DNA of 64,000 bases from NCBI GenBank assembly GCA_965243325.1, contig CBDEUQ010000003.1:1550001-1614000 (forward strand), written 5' to 3'. Source of the stretch: JANQOH01 sp965243325 (GTDB taxonomy: Bacteria > Pseudomonadota > Alphaproteobacteria > UBA7887). Shown here in pieces: positions 20,528-29,655 of the stretch. The position numbers were made by a program, and so were the translations under genes. Each line of letters opens with the position of its first letter. The stretch's first letter is position 1. The notes under the pieces are model-generated. The model ran no database searches. It saw nothing but the letters and a program-made list of their open reading frames with translations, and was not told the DNA's origin.

Positions 20528-21595
20528 ATGGCAGAGGTGACCGGAGCGGCGCCACCCTCCCTCTGGAGCGAATCGCCGCAGGCCGAGGGTGCGGAGAGTC
20601 TTGCCGATATCCTCCTCCTCGTTCGCACCCTGCTTCCCGATGCACTGATCGACGATCGCGGCTGGGACCGATTGCTTGCCCGGGCCGATCGCTTGCCGCC
20701 ATCGGCGGCGGACGCGATGTTCGGCTTCGAGTGCCGTCTCGACCATGCGGAAGCTTCGGCCGATCTCCTGCTGTCCGTTCGTCCGGAGACGCCCTTCGGA
20801 GGGTGGCTCTTCCACAGCGCCGCCCCGGGTGGGCCGAAAGCGGCTTCGCTCGCCCGCCTCCTGTGCGAGATGCGCCGCCAAGGTTCTCCGATCGGGGCCG
20901 CCATCGATCTCGTGGCGCTGGAATACGATATGGCCGACGCGGACGAACTTGCCGCGCCCGGGGTTTTCCTTCGCAGCGCCGCCGAGAGCGGGCATGTCGA
21001 CGCCGGCGTTCTGACCGGGGCGATCGCGCTGGCCGTCGGCTGGAGCGAAAAGACGACCGAGCGGAACGGCGTTGCCCGCATCCTCGCCGCCCTGCCCCGG
21101 GGCGCGGCAATCCGTTGGGCGGGCGGCTTCCCGGATCGGAACGGGCGGGCGGTGCGGCTTCTGGTTCGGGGCCTGGGCGACGACAGCACGGCGTTCCTGT
21201 CCCGGATCGGCTGGAGCGGCGATGCGTCGGTCGTCGACAGGGTGGTGTCGGCGTTCCGCGCGTGCGGCGTGGACAACCATGTCCTTGCGCTCGATACGGC
21301 CGACGGCCACGTGTCGCCCCGAATCGCCCTGGAATTGTCCCGCCCCGGGCACCCCGGAGGCTGGGGGGAGGCGCTGGACATGATGGCGCGCGAGCGCTGG
21401 TGCCTGCCCTGGAAGGCTGCCGCGCTGGGCCGCGTGACCGGCAGCGAGCGGATCTATTCGCGCGCCGGTGTCTCGGAGCTTCACTGCGGCATCCACCACG
21501 TCAAGATCGCCCTCCCGTTTCCCGGAAGCGGCGTCGGTGACCGTGCCGAGGCGGCGAAAGGTTATTTTGCCTGTGTTCTTCGTCCGTTGTCGTGA
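20528..21595 (+). CDS. Unknown protein of the RiPP locus, copy A
   Basis: 355 aa, soluble, no signal peptide or membrane span. I do not recognise the family. It is homologous to copy B (27727-28860): shared blocks include ALIDD.GW (about residue 39), FGFE.RL, a central ...AVGW, V.PRI.LEL, CLP.K and a C-terminal GI.H.K(I/V) block. Being next to the precursor and co-directional with the exporters, it is a candidate maturation enzyme or precursor-binding protein, but no catalytic motif is evident. The start is uncertain: ATG 20528 gives a length similar to copy B; a TTG at 20477 is also open. Confidence 0.7.
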   Translation: MAEVTGAAPPSLWSESPQAEGAESLADILLLVRTLLPDALIDDRGWDRLLARADRLPPSAADAMFGFECRLDHAEASADLLLSVRPETPFGGWLFHSAAPGGPKAASLARLLCEMRRQGSPIGAAIDLVALEYDMADADELAAPGVFLRSAAESGHVDAGVLTGAIALAVGWSEKTTERNGVARILAALPRGAAIRWAGGFPDRNGRAVRLLVRGLGDDSTAFLSRIGWSGDASVVDRVVSAFRACGVDNHVLALDTADGHVSPRIALELSRPGHPGGWGEALDMMARERWCLPWKAAALGRVTGSERIYSRAGVSELHCGIHHVKIALPFPGSGVGDRAEAAKGYFACVLRPLS

Positions 21596-21604
21596 TCGGG
21601 AAAA

Positions 21605-22543
21605 GTGCCTGTGACCGAATTCGGAGGCAGCCGGTTTCGAGAGAGCGCGATTGTTCGCAACGCCCATCTGGAGCCGCTGGACGATCGCGCGCAGTTGACT
21701 GCCCCGCGCGAATGGGCCGTGCTCGCCTGCCTTGGACTGGTACTCGCGGCGGGAGTGATCTGGGGCGCGTTCGGCAGCGTCGAACGGACACTGCGGTCGG
21801 ACGGCGTTCTGGTCCTGTCCGGCGACCGGCGCGCAATCCTGTCCGCACTCCCGGGCACGGTCGCAGAAGTATCGGCCAGAGAGGGAGATCGGGTGGCCGC
21901 GGGCCAGCCTGTCCTTCAAATCGCTCCCCTCGTGCAGGAGCGGCCGGTGGGTTTGTCCGCTGCGATAGTCCGGGAATTGGACGACGCGGCGGCGAACGCG
22001 ACCGGCGCCGCCCGCGCGGAGGCGCAGCGGTCGCAGGCGTCTGCCCGGGCTCTGCTGGACGAGCTTGCGTCACCCCGGAAGCCCATCGAACTCTCGAGTC
22101 CGGGCGACGGGGTGATCGCGGCCATTCTCGCCGTTCCCGGCGAGAGCGTGGCGCCCGGCCGCCCGGTCGCCGATCTTGTGTCCGGAAACGGCGACCGGCT
22201 TGACGCGGTCGCCTTCGTGCGGCGCGAAGATTCGTGGCCGCTCTCCAGCGGCATGGCGGCGCGCGCAAGCATCGAGACGCCGCAGGGGCGCCGATCCTTT
22301 CCGGCGGAGCTGACCTCGATCGCGCCGCGCGCGGCTGACCCTCCGGGTTGGCTGGTGCGGATGCTCCCCGGCGCCGCGACACAGGGTCGGGGCCATATCC
22401 TGCGGCTCGCGATTTCGGATCCTCTGGCGCGCCGATCCGCCCCCGGGGACGGGTTCGGGCGAGGTCTCGGAGATGGAACGCCTTGCCGGATAGAGATCGT
22501 CCTCGAGCGCACGTCTCCGTTCGGTCTCCTGATCCGGCGCTAG
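21605..22543 (+). CDS. HlyD-like membrane fusion protein of NHLM export system
   Basis: 312 aa. A periplasmic adaptor linking the inner-membrane ABC exporter to an outer-membrane channel. One membrane span at about 38-55 follows a short cytoplasmic end. The lipoyl/biotinyl half-motifs are AILSALPGTVAEVSAREGDRVAAGQPVLQI and IELSSPGDGVIAAILAVPGESVAPGRPVADL, flanking a very short alpha-hairpin, as in NHLM-type HlyD proteins (TIGR03794 type). The start is GTG, 9 bases after copy A. No outer-membrane TolC gene is nearby. Confidence 0.85.
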   Translation: MPVTEFGGSRFRESAIVRNAHLEPLDDRAQLTAPREWAVLACLGLVLAAGVIWGAFGSVERTLRSDGVLVLSGDRRAILSALPGTVAEVSAREGDRVAAGQPVLQIAPLVQERPVGLSAAIVRELDDAAANATGAARAEAQRSQASARALLDELASPRKPIELSSPGDGVIAAILAVPGESVAPGRPVADLVSGNGDRLDAVAFVRREDSWPLSSGMAARASIETPQGRRSFPAELTSIAPRAADPPGWLVRMLPGAATQGRGHILRLAISDPLARRSAPGDGFGRGLGDGTPCRIEIVLERTSPFGLLIRR

Positions 22544-22581
22544 GGGCGAGAGACCGGGAAAGCGGAGGCCCTGCCCGGACC

Positions 22582-24783
22582 ATGCCCGCCACAGGATTGA
22601 ACGAGCGGTTGCGGCGCTTGCTCACACGCCGCGTGCGCACGCCCCTGGTGCTGCAGATAGAGGCGACCGAATGCGGAGCGGCCTGCCTTGCCTCGGTGCT
22701 GCGGCATTTCGGGTGCTGGGTGTCCCTCGAGGAGATGCGGGACGCCTGCGACGTCGGCCGCGACGGCTGCTCGGCCGCGGACATCGTTCGCGCCGCGCGG
22801 CAATACGGCCTTGAGGCAACGGGCTGGAAGCAGGAGCCGGAAGATCTGCCCGGGCTCTCCCTGCCGGCCATACTGTTCTGGGAGTTCAGGCATTTCGTGG
22901 TGCTGGAAGGGATCGGGAAGGGACAATACTTCCTGAACGACCCCGGTCGCGGCAGGTATTCGGTCGACGAAGTCGGCTTCGACCGCGGCTTCACCGGCGT
23001 GGCCCTGGAGCTCGAGCAGGGTGAGTCGTTTCGCCGTACCGAGCCGCCGCCGGGAGTGCTGCGTCGGCTGTGGCCCTGGGTGAGCGGCTTCAGGTCCTCG
23101 CTTCTGTTCTCCCTCCTCGCGGGCCTTCTGCTTGCGGTTCCGGGGGTGGCGGCGCCGGTGCTGCTGGGGCTTTTCGTCGACGGCGTTCTCGAAGGCGGAC
23201 AGGAAGAGTGGTCCGGCGCGTTGATCGGCGCGATGACTGCCGCCGCCGTTGTCGTCTATGTCCTCACTTGGCTTCGTCAGCGGGCGCTGCGGCGGCTGGC
23301 GATCGCGGTCGCCGTGCGTCAGGCGGACCGCTTCGTCGGACGCCTTCTGGGCCGGTCCGCCCAGTTCTTCGCGCGGCGCATGTCCGGCGATCTGCTGACC
23401 CGAGTGCAGTCGATCGAGCGGGTGGTCGCCGTCGGCGTGCACCGGCTGGTGGGCGTGACGGTCGATCTGACGATGAGCCTCGCCTTCCTTTCGCTGATGT
23501 TCGTCTACGATGCCTTGCTTGCGGCGGTGCTGCTGTTCATCGCCATCCTGTGCGCGGTCGCGGCGCGTGCGGCAAGTCGCTACCGAACCGACGAGAGCCA
23601 CAGTTTGCGCCGCGAGCAGGGCCTGTGGACCGGCATCGGTCTCGCAGGATTGCGCAGCGTCGAGAACATACGGGCGGGTGCGTCCGAGGACGATTTCTTC
23701 GCCCTCTGGACCGGACATCAGGCGCGCGAGCTGAACGCCCGCCAGAGTTTCCAGGAGTTCGGTCACTTCACCGAGGCGGTTCCGATCCTTTTCACGGCGC
23801 TCGGCGGCGCGGCGGTGCTGGGGATCGGCGGGTGGAAGGCGATGTCCGGGGAGATGCCGCCGGGCAGCCTGATCGCCTTCTACATGCTTGCATGGCACTT
23901 CCTCCAGCCCGTCGGCCGGTTCGTGCAGTTCACCGAGCTTCTGCGGACGCTGGACGCGGAGCTTGCGCGTCTGGAGGAGGTGCTCGCCGCCCCGGACACC
24001 CGCAACCTCGGGAGGCCGCAGACAACTCCGCGCGTGACCACTGTCGCGGGCCGGCTCCGGCTGCGCGGCCGGATCGAGATGCGCGACGTCACATTCGGCT
24101 TTCAGCGCCATCGGTCGCCGCTGATCGACGGCTTCAACCTCACGATCGAACCGGGCCAGCGCGTCGCCATCGTCGGCCCGAGCGGATCGGGCAAGTCCAC
24201 CCTGGCGCTGCTGGCCGCCGGAATCTACCGGCAGTGGTCGGGCGAGATCCTGTTCGACGGGATGAGCCGCGAGGATATTCCGCGCGAAGTCCTGAACGAT
24301 TCCATATCATTGGTGAGCCAGGACACGGCGCTGATCGCGGGTACGGTCCGCGACAACCTCACACTTTGGGATCCGACCGTTCCCGACCCTCAGCTGATCG
24401 GCGCAGCTCGGGATGCGGCGATCCACGAAGAGATCATGGCCCGCGCCGGCGGCTACGACGCTGAAGTGGAGGAGTGGGGGCGCAACTTCAGCGGCGGTCA
24501 GCGCCAGCGCCTGGAAATCGCCCGCGCCCTCGTGCCGAATCCCTCGCTGCTGATACTCGACGAGGCGACGGCGGCGCTGGATGCGATTACCGAGAGCCGC
24601 ATCGACGATGCCCTGCGCCGCCGGGGCTGCTCCTGCCTGATCGTCGCTCACCGTCTGAGCACCATTCGCGACTGCGACCGGATCGTGGTGCTGGATGGCG
24701 GGCGCGCGGTCCAGGACGGCGTCCATGACCGGCTGATGACGATCGAACACGGCCTCTACCGGGAGCTCGTTCATGCCTCCTGA
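22582..24783 (+). CDS. NHLM-type ABC exporter with C39 peptidase
   Basis: 733 aa. It should cleave the leader and export the peptide. Residues 20-140 are a C39 peptidase with Cys31 (QIEATECGAAC), His104 (FRHFVVLEG) and Asp120 (LNDPGRG), the full triad. Membrane segments fill about 165-440. The nucleotide-binding domain has Walker A GPSGSGKST near 532, signature FSGGQRQRLE, Walker B LLILDEATAALD and the H-loop AHRLST. The ATG was placed by the short N-terminus before the peptidase motif. It overlaps the next gene by 11 bases. An active peptidase supports true leader processing. Confidence 0.93.
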   Translation: MPATGLNERLRRLLTRRVRTPLVLQIEATECGAACLASVLRHFGCWVSLEEMRDACDVGRDGCSAADIVRAARQYGLEATGWKQEPEDLPGLSLPAILFWEFRHFVVLEGIGKGQYFLNDPGRGRYSVDEVGFDRGFTGVALELEQGESFRRTEPPPGVLRRLWPWVSGFRSSLLFSLLAGLLLAVPGVAAPVLLGLFVDGVLEGGQEEWSGALIGAMTAAAVVVYVLTWLRQRALRRLAIAVAVRQADRFVGRLLGRSAQFFARRMSGDLLTRVQSIERVVAVGVHRLVGVTVDLTMSLAFLSLMFVYDALLAAVLLFIAILCAVAARAASRYRTDESHSLRREQGLWTGIGLAGLRSVENIRAGASEDDFFALWTGHQARELNARQSFQEFGHFTEAVPILFTALGGAAVLGIGGWKAMSGEMPPGSLIAFYMLAWHFLQPVGRFVQFTELLRTLDAELARLEEVLAAPDTRNLGRPQTTPRVTTVAGRLRLRGRIEMRDVTFGFQRHRSPLIDGFNLTIEPGQRVAIVGPSGSGKSTLALLAAGIYRQWSGEILFDGMSREDIPREVLNDSISLVSQDTALIAGTVRDNLTLWDPTVPDPQLIGAARDAAIHEEIMARAGGYDAEVEEWGRNFSGGQRQRLEIARALVPNPSLLILDEATAALDAITESRIDDALRRRGCSCLIVAHRLSTIRDCDRIVVLDGGRAVQDGVHDRLMTIEHGLYRELVHAS

Positions 24784-27709
24784 TCGCGCCGACGGGCCCG
24801 AGCCGCGCGGCCCGGCGGCCTCCGACCCCGATCGTCACCGTCTGGCCGACTTGGCGGTATCCCAAGGTAAGAAGATCCTCGCCCCCGGCAACCGGCCCGT
24901 GCGGCTCGACGATCCCGGGAGCCTGTGGTTCGTTGAGCGCGGCGTTCTCGACGTCTTTCTTGTCGGCGTCCGGGGTGGCGTGGCGGAGGCGCCGTTTCGC
25001 CACGCGCTGCGGCTGGAAGCCGGCCGCCTCGCCTTTGGCGCGGCCGGTGCCGAGGAATTGTGGCTCCTCGCCAAGGGAGCGCCGGACACGATCCTGCGCC
25101 GCATCGATGCAGCACGCGTCTCCGCCGGAACGCACGGCGGGCCCGACGGGCTGCACCGGGTTCTCGCCGAAGACGCCGACAACTGGATAGCCGGCATCGT
25201 CTCCGCGATCGCCGCGCAGATCGACATTCACCCGCGGCCCGACGTGCTGATGAGCGAGGGAGCGGGCACCGAAGCCGGCGGCGTCCTGGCGAGCGCCGGC
25301 GGTGTTGTCTGGGTCTGGGGAGGCGCGGCGCGGCTTTTCGGCACCGAGGAGCCGGAGGACGGGGAGATGGTGCCGCTCACGCGCGACGGCTGGGCCGTGC
25401 TCGACGGCGGCGCCGAGGTCGAGGTTCTGTCTTCGCGGGCGCTGGGCGCCGAGAAGCTTCTGTCCCGCGCCCTGCCCGGCTTTCACCGCCTCGCGTTCGG
25501 AGCCGAGGTGCTCAACCGCCGGATGCTGTTGGCCGATCAGGCCAATCTCCAGGTCGCCCGATCGTCGTGGCGCCGCCACGACGAGGACGAGGCGCGGCGA
25601 CGCCTGTTCGGACTCTTCGGTTCGTCCCCGCCGGCCGCTTCCGCGGACCGGGCGCTGATTGCCGCGCTGCGCGAGGTGGGACGGCACGAGGGCATCGCCA
25701 TCCGGGCCCCGGACGGCCCCTCCGACCGGCCACCGGCCTTGTCCGATCTGCTGCACGCATCGGGTGTGCGGGCCCGACAGGTGCGCCTGTCGCCCGAAGA
25801 TCGTTGGTGGCGCGGCGACAGCGGAGCCATGCTGGCCTTCCGGAGCGAGGGCGGAGACCCCGTCGCTCTCCTGCCCGGAGCAATGGGCCGGTATCGGCTG
25901 CGCGATCCCGGGACGGGCGCGTCCATACGGGTGGCGCGGGCTGAAGCCGCGACGCTCGCCTCCGAGGCTTACGTCCTCTACCGGCCTCTGCCGGGCGACC
26001 GACCCGTCGGCGCGAGGGAGCTGCTTGCGACCGCTGCGGGAACAGCCGGTTCGGATCTTGCCCGCGTTGTCGGGGCCGGTCTTGCAGCAGGTATTCTGGC
26101 TCTGGCTCCGGCGGCCGGCATCGGCGTACTGGTCGACGGCGTCATCCCGTCGGGCGACGGCGGAGCGCTGCTGCGTCTCGCGCTATTGCTGGTGCTGCTC
26201 GCGATCGCCGCCGCGCTGGCCCTTGTGCTGCGCGGCATGGCGGTCATGCGCATCGAGGGCCGGCTCGCCGCGCGGGCCACCGCAGCGCTTTGGGATCGCC
26301 TCTTGCGGCTGCGTGCCCGGTTCTTTCGCGAGTACAGCTCTGGCGAGATGTCCATGAGGGCACTCGCCTTCCAGACGGTGCGCGACCGGCTCTCCGGCGC
26401 AACGGGGGCCGCCCTGCTGTCCGTTCTGTTTCTCGTGCCGTCGATCGCGCTCGTGTTCCTCTACGATGCCGTGCTGGGCTGGCTGAGCATGGGCATCGGC
26501 CTCGCCGCGCTGGCTGTCGCGCTCGCCTTCGGAGTGGCGCAGATGACCGCGCAGCAGCGGCGGTTCCGCGAAGAACGCCTCCTCGCCGGTCACCTGTCTC
26601 AACTCATCGATTGTGTTCGGAAGCTGCAGGCCGCGGGTGCGGAAGGCTCGGCCCGGGCGTCCTGGGCGCGGCGCTACCGCGAGCAGAAGCTGGCGGAAAT
26701 TCGCATCGGCATCATGAACGAGCACCTGACGGCGTTCGGCGCGGCGGTGCCCCTGCTGGCGGCAGCCGTCCTGTTCGCCGCCGCCTACGGGAGGGAAGAG
26801 GGCGCGCTCGGGGTCGGCGAATTCCTGGTCGCCTATGTCGCCTCGATGATCTTCTATGCGTCCATCGTGACGCTCGGCGCCGCGTTCGAGTCCATCGCAT
26901 CGGTCAAGCCCGCCTGCGAACAGATTCTGCCCATTCTCGCCGCTTCCCCCGAGACCGGGTGCCGGCCCGGTCCGCCGGTCGTGCTCGCCGGCGCCCTGCG
27001 CTTCGAGTCCGTGGGCTTCCGCTATGGCGACACGGGACCGCCGGTTCTCGATGCCGTCGACATTCACGCGAGACCCGGCGAGTTCATCGCGATCGTTGGC
27101 GAATCCGGTGCCGGCAAGAGCACCCTGGTGCGCCTCGCCCTCGGCCTCGAGACCCCTACCGGCGGCGCAGTCTATTACGACGATCGGGACCTTGCCCATC
27201 TCGATCCGGTCTCGGTGCGCCGGCAGGTCGGCGCGGTACTCCAGGACGGGGCTGTTCAGATCGGCACCGTCTTCAACAACATCGTCGGCCAGGACCGAAG
27301 CCTGACGGAGGAGGACGCCTGGCGCGCTGCGCGTCAGGCCTCAGTCGACCAAGAGATCGCAGCGATGCCGATGCAGATGCATACCAGCATGGGAGAACGC
27401 GCGGCCGCCGTGTCCGGCGGGCAGAGTCAACGCATCCGGATCGCGCGGGCGCTGGTCCGCAACCCGCGCATCGTCATTCTCGACGAGGCCACCAATTGGC
27501 TCGATCGCAGGAACCAGGCGGCTCTCATGGAGAGGATACGAGACTCGACCGCGACGCGGATCGTCATCGCCCACCGGATATCGACGATCCGCCAAGCCGA
27601 GCGCATCTACGTGCTCGAGGCCGGGAAAGTCGTTCAGGTCGGGCGGTTCGGCGAACTGGCCGATGCCGACGGGCCGTTTCGCGAACTCGTTCGCCGGCAA
27701 TTGGCGTGA
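24773..27709 (+). CDS. NHLM-type ABC transporter, permease/ATP-binding protein without peptidase
   Basis: 978 aa. The second ABC protein always paired with the C39 exporter in NHLM clusters (TIGR03797 type). The N-terminal ~400 residues are a non-transporter region with a cyclic-nucleotide-sensor-like beta pattern; membrane spans run about 430-700. Walker A GESGAGKST is near 776, signature VSGGQSQRIRIARALVRNP, Walker B IVILDEATNWLD, H-loop AHRIST. There is no C39 domain. It starts inside the upstream gene, so the two are coupled and may form a heterodimer or act in series. Confidence 0.9.
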   Translation: MPPDRADGPEPRGPAASDPDRHRLADLAVSQGKKILAPGNRPVRLDDPGSLWFVERGVLDVFLVGVRGGVAEAPFRHALRLEAGRLAFGAAGAEELWLLAKGAPDTILRRIDAARVSAGTHGGPDGLHRVLAEDADNWIAGIVSAIAAQIDIHPRPDVLMSEGAGTEAGGVLASAGGVVWVWGGAARLFGTEEPEDGEMVPLTRDGWAVLDGGAEVEVLSSRALGAEKLLSRALPGFHRLAFGAEVLNRRMLLADQANLQVARSSWRRHDEDEARRRLFGLFGSSPPAASADRALIAALREVGRHEGIAIRAPDGPSDRPPALSDLLHASGVRARQVRLSPEDRWWRGDSGAMLAFRSEGGDPVALLPGAMGRYRLRDPGTGASIRVARAEAATLASEAYVLYRPLPGDRPVGARELLATAAGTAGSDLARVVGAGLAAGILALAPAAGIGVLVDGVIPSGDGGALLRLALLLVLLAIAAALALVLRGMAVMRIEGRLAARATAALWDRLLRLRARFFREYSSGEMSMRALAFQTVRDRLSGATGAALLSVLFLVPSIALVFLYDAVLGWLSMGIGLAALAVALAFGVAQMTAQQRRFREERLLAGHLSQLIDCVRKLQAAGAEGSARASWARRYREQKLAEIRIGIMNEHLTAFGAAVPLLAAAVLFAAAYGREEGALGVGEFLVAYVASMIFYASIVTLGAAFESIASVKPACEQILPILAASPETGCRPGPPVVLAGALRFESVGFRYGDTGPPVLDAVDIHARPGEFIAIVGESGAGKSTLVRLALGLETPTGGAVYYDDRDLAHLDPVSVRRQVGAVLQDGAVQIGTVFNNIVGQDRSLTEEDAWRAARQASVDQEIAAMPMQMHTSMGERAAAVSGGQSQRIRIARALVRNPRIVILDEATNWLDRRNQAALMERIRDSTATRIVIAHRISTIRQAERIYVLEAGKVVQVGRFGELADADGPFRELVRRQLA

Positions 27710-27726
27710 CCCCCGGGGGCCGTGGA

Positions 27727-28860
27727 TCATCGCGAGGCAAGCCGCGACCTGATTGTCTCGAAGGGAAGATAGCCGGCGGCGGGATAGGCCTTGGCCTCGA
27801 CCGCGGCCCTTCCTTCTCCCTCCTCGAAGGAAACCTTCATGTGGGCGATGCCCGTCAGCATGCAGAACGTATCGCGTCCGCAAAGCACCAGCTCCCGACC
27901 GGGCCATGCCAACAGGCCTTCCATCTTCTGCGGCAGGCACAGCCCTTCCTCGCACAGACGGGCCAGAAAGGGCGGCCACTCACCCGCTCCCGGGTGGCTC
28001 GGGGAACCGGGCTCGCCCTGGAAAAGTTCGAGCCCTATGCGCGGCAGGACACCGCCGGCAGAAACGCCGACAGCGAGGCGAAGCGAGTGAAACAGCCCCC
28101 CGAACCGCGCCAGGAACGCCGCGACCGCGTCGACCGGCCCTTTCCATTGCAGGCGTTCAAGGACCTGCAGCGCACGCGCCGGCTCCATCGGCCGGCTGAT
28201 GACCTTGAACGCTCTGCCGGGCCGACCCGGCATGATCCCGAGACAGTCGACCGAGCCCCCGACAGCGGCCACCTCATCGAACATCCACCTGAGAGCCCGC
28301 CCTTCGCCGTCGGCCAGTCGCCAACCCACCGCCCCCGAGAGCCATTCCGCCATCGTCTGCGCATCGGGAACTCTCGCGGCGCCGGTCTCCGTCAAGTCGG
28401 ACCTGATCCGCGCGAACAGCCCGGGCGGCGCGCCGGACGATCCGGACGCGGCGTCGAACTCGACGCCCAGGAGCTCGCACCACGGAGCGCCCGTATCGAT
28501 CGCGGCAAGGCGATTGCCGAGCGGCGCCGGTGCGGAACCGGGCGGCGCACGCTCGCCGAGACGGATATAGTGATTGCCGAGCGAACTCCCGCGCGGAAGG
28601 GGTATGTAGAAGTCCGTTCCGGCCGCTTTGTCGCCGAGCCGAAGTTCGAAACCGAACCCGATTCCGGGGTCCACAGGCAGTCCCCGGACTGCCTCGCTCA
28701 GGCTCGCCCAGCCGGCATCGTCGATCAGCGCCGGAGAGATCGCGCGCGAGAGAGCCTCGAGGATCGCACCGAACGCGGAAGCTGCGTCACCCGCCGATGG
28801 CGCCGGGCGGGATCCACGCCCGGCTGCTGCATCACCGAGCGCAACGCGATCCGCCGTCAA
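27727..28860 (-). CDS. Unknown protein of the RiPP locus, copy B
   Basis: 377 aa, paralogue of copy A with low overall but consistent similarity: ALIDDAGW, FGFELRL, LSGAVGW, VLPRIGLEL, CLPQK and CMLTGIAHMKVSFEEG near the C-terminus. No known domain, signal peptide or membrane span. It starts with TTG, supported by GAGGAGG about 9 bases upstream. It converges on the ABC gene with a 17-base gap containing a CCCCCGGGGG palindrome. Two copies bracketing the exporters suggest a heteromer or two substrates; this is inference. Confidence 0.7.
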   Translation of the reverse strand: MTADRVALGDAAAGRGSRPAPSAGDAASAFGAILEALSRAISPALIDDAGWASLSEAVRGLPVDPGIGFGFELRLGDKAAGTDFYIPLPRGSSLGNHYIRLGERAPPGSAPAPLGNRLAAIDTGAPWCELLGVEFDAASGSSGAPPGLFARIRSDLTETGAARVPDAQTMAEWLSGAVGWRLADGEGRALRWMFDEVAAVGGSVDCLGIMPGRPGRAFKVISRPMEPARALQVLERLQWKGPVDAVAAFLARFGGLFHSLRLAVGVSAGGVLPRIGLELFQGEPGSPSHPGAGEWPPFLARLCEEGLCLPQKMEGLLAWPGRELVLCGRDTFCMLTGIAHMKVSFEEGEGRAAVEAKAYPAAGYLPFETIRSRLASR

Positions 28861-28960
28861 ACGCCCTTGCCTCCTCGTGGATCACGCATTTGTGCCGCGT
28901 CTCGGGAAACTGGCGGCCGGGGAATACGCCCTGGTTTCGCCGTGACGATCCGGAACGCTC

Positions 28961-29518
28961 CTAATCGGCTTCCGGCCGGGACTCGTTTGCGCCCTCCTTC
29001 AGAAAGTCCAGAAGGAGGACCACCCGGTCCTCGCGGGAATCGTTCCATGCCTCGTGCTCGATCGTATCGTCGAAAATCAGACACTTGCCCTCTGCCCAGC
29101 TCCTGGTTTCGCCGCCGACCCGGATTCCGCACCGGGGTGGAGAGATCAGACCAAGATGGCACCGCAGCACGCGGGAGGTATAGCCAACGTGGGGCTTGAT
29201 GCGCGCGCCCGCCTCCAGGCGCGAAAACCCGGCGTTCAGCAGATTGGGAACCTGCTCGACGATCTCGGTGGAGCTCGGGCATTTCAGGCAGTTGTCGTCG
29301 AATCTGTTGCCGAAATAGCGCAAGGCGAAGATGCTCCACCCCTTGCTGTAAAGCCCGGTTTCCAGCCAGGGAGAAAAGGCGTCGATTTCCAGCAGCAGGT
29401 CGAGCTCGCGCCGGATCGTCGGCGCACTCCGTTCAAGCGTGTGGACGAACGGATAATCGCCTGGATCGAAGAAGCCGGGCCGTCCCGGTCGCGAGACTTC
29501 GACAGTCGAACTTTGCAT
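28961..29518 (-). CDS. Aspartyl/asparaginyl beta-hydroxylase-like Fe(II)/2-oxoglutarate oxygenase
   Basis: 185 aa, a single AspH-type domain (PF05118 type). Predicted iron ligands are His110 (KPHVGYTS) and His155 (TIEHEAWN); Arg163 could bind 2-oxoglutarate. Between them CHLGLISPP.CGIRVGGE..SWAEGKCLIFDD is the family core. As in human AspH, a third carboxylate ligand is not evident. It is 100 bases upstream of copy B on the same strand and is therefore a plausible hydroxylase for the RiPP. It could equally act on another peptide or lipid. Confidence 0.8.
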   Translation of the reverse strand: MQSSTVEVSRPGRPGFFDPGDYPFVHTLERSAPTIRRELDLLLEIDAFSPWLETGLYSKGWSIFALRYFGNRFDDNCLKCPSSTEIVEQVPNLLNAGFSRLEAGARIKPHVGYTSRVLRCHLGLISPPRCGIRVGGETRSWAEGKCLIFDDTIEHEAWNDSREDRVVLLLDFLKEGANESRPEAD

Positions 29519-29655
29519 GGGTCATCATCGCCGCCGATCCGAAGAAATGGAAGTGAGCGGCCCGTCGGGTGTCAAGCTCGGCCCGAACCGGACAGCTTCA
29601 CGCGATCGCACCGGGCCGGGAAGACGGCCCGTCCCGGCGGCTTTCTCCAACCGCC

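Noticed and set aside
27710..27719. CCCCCGGGGG palindrome as a terminator between the ABC gene and copy B
   Set aside because: It has no loop and no T-run, so it is a poor terminator; noted only as a feature of the convergent gap.
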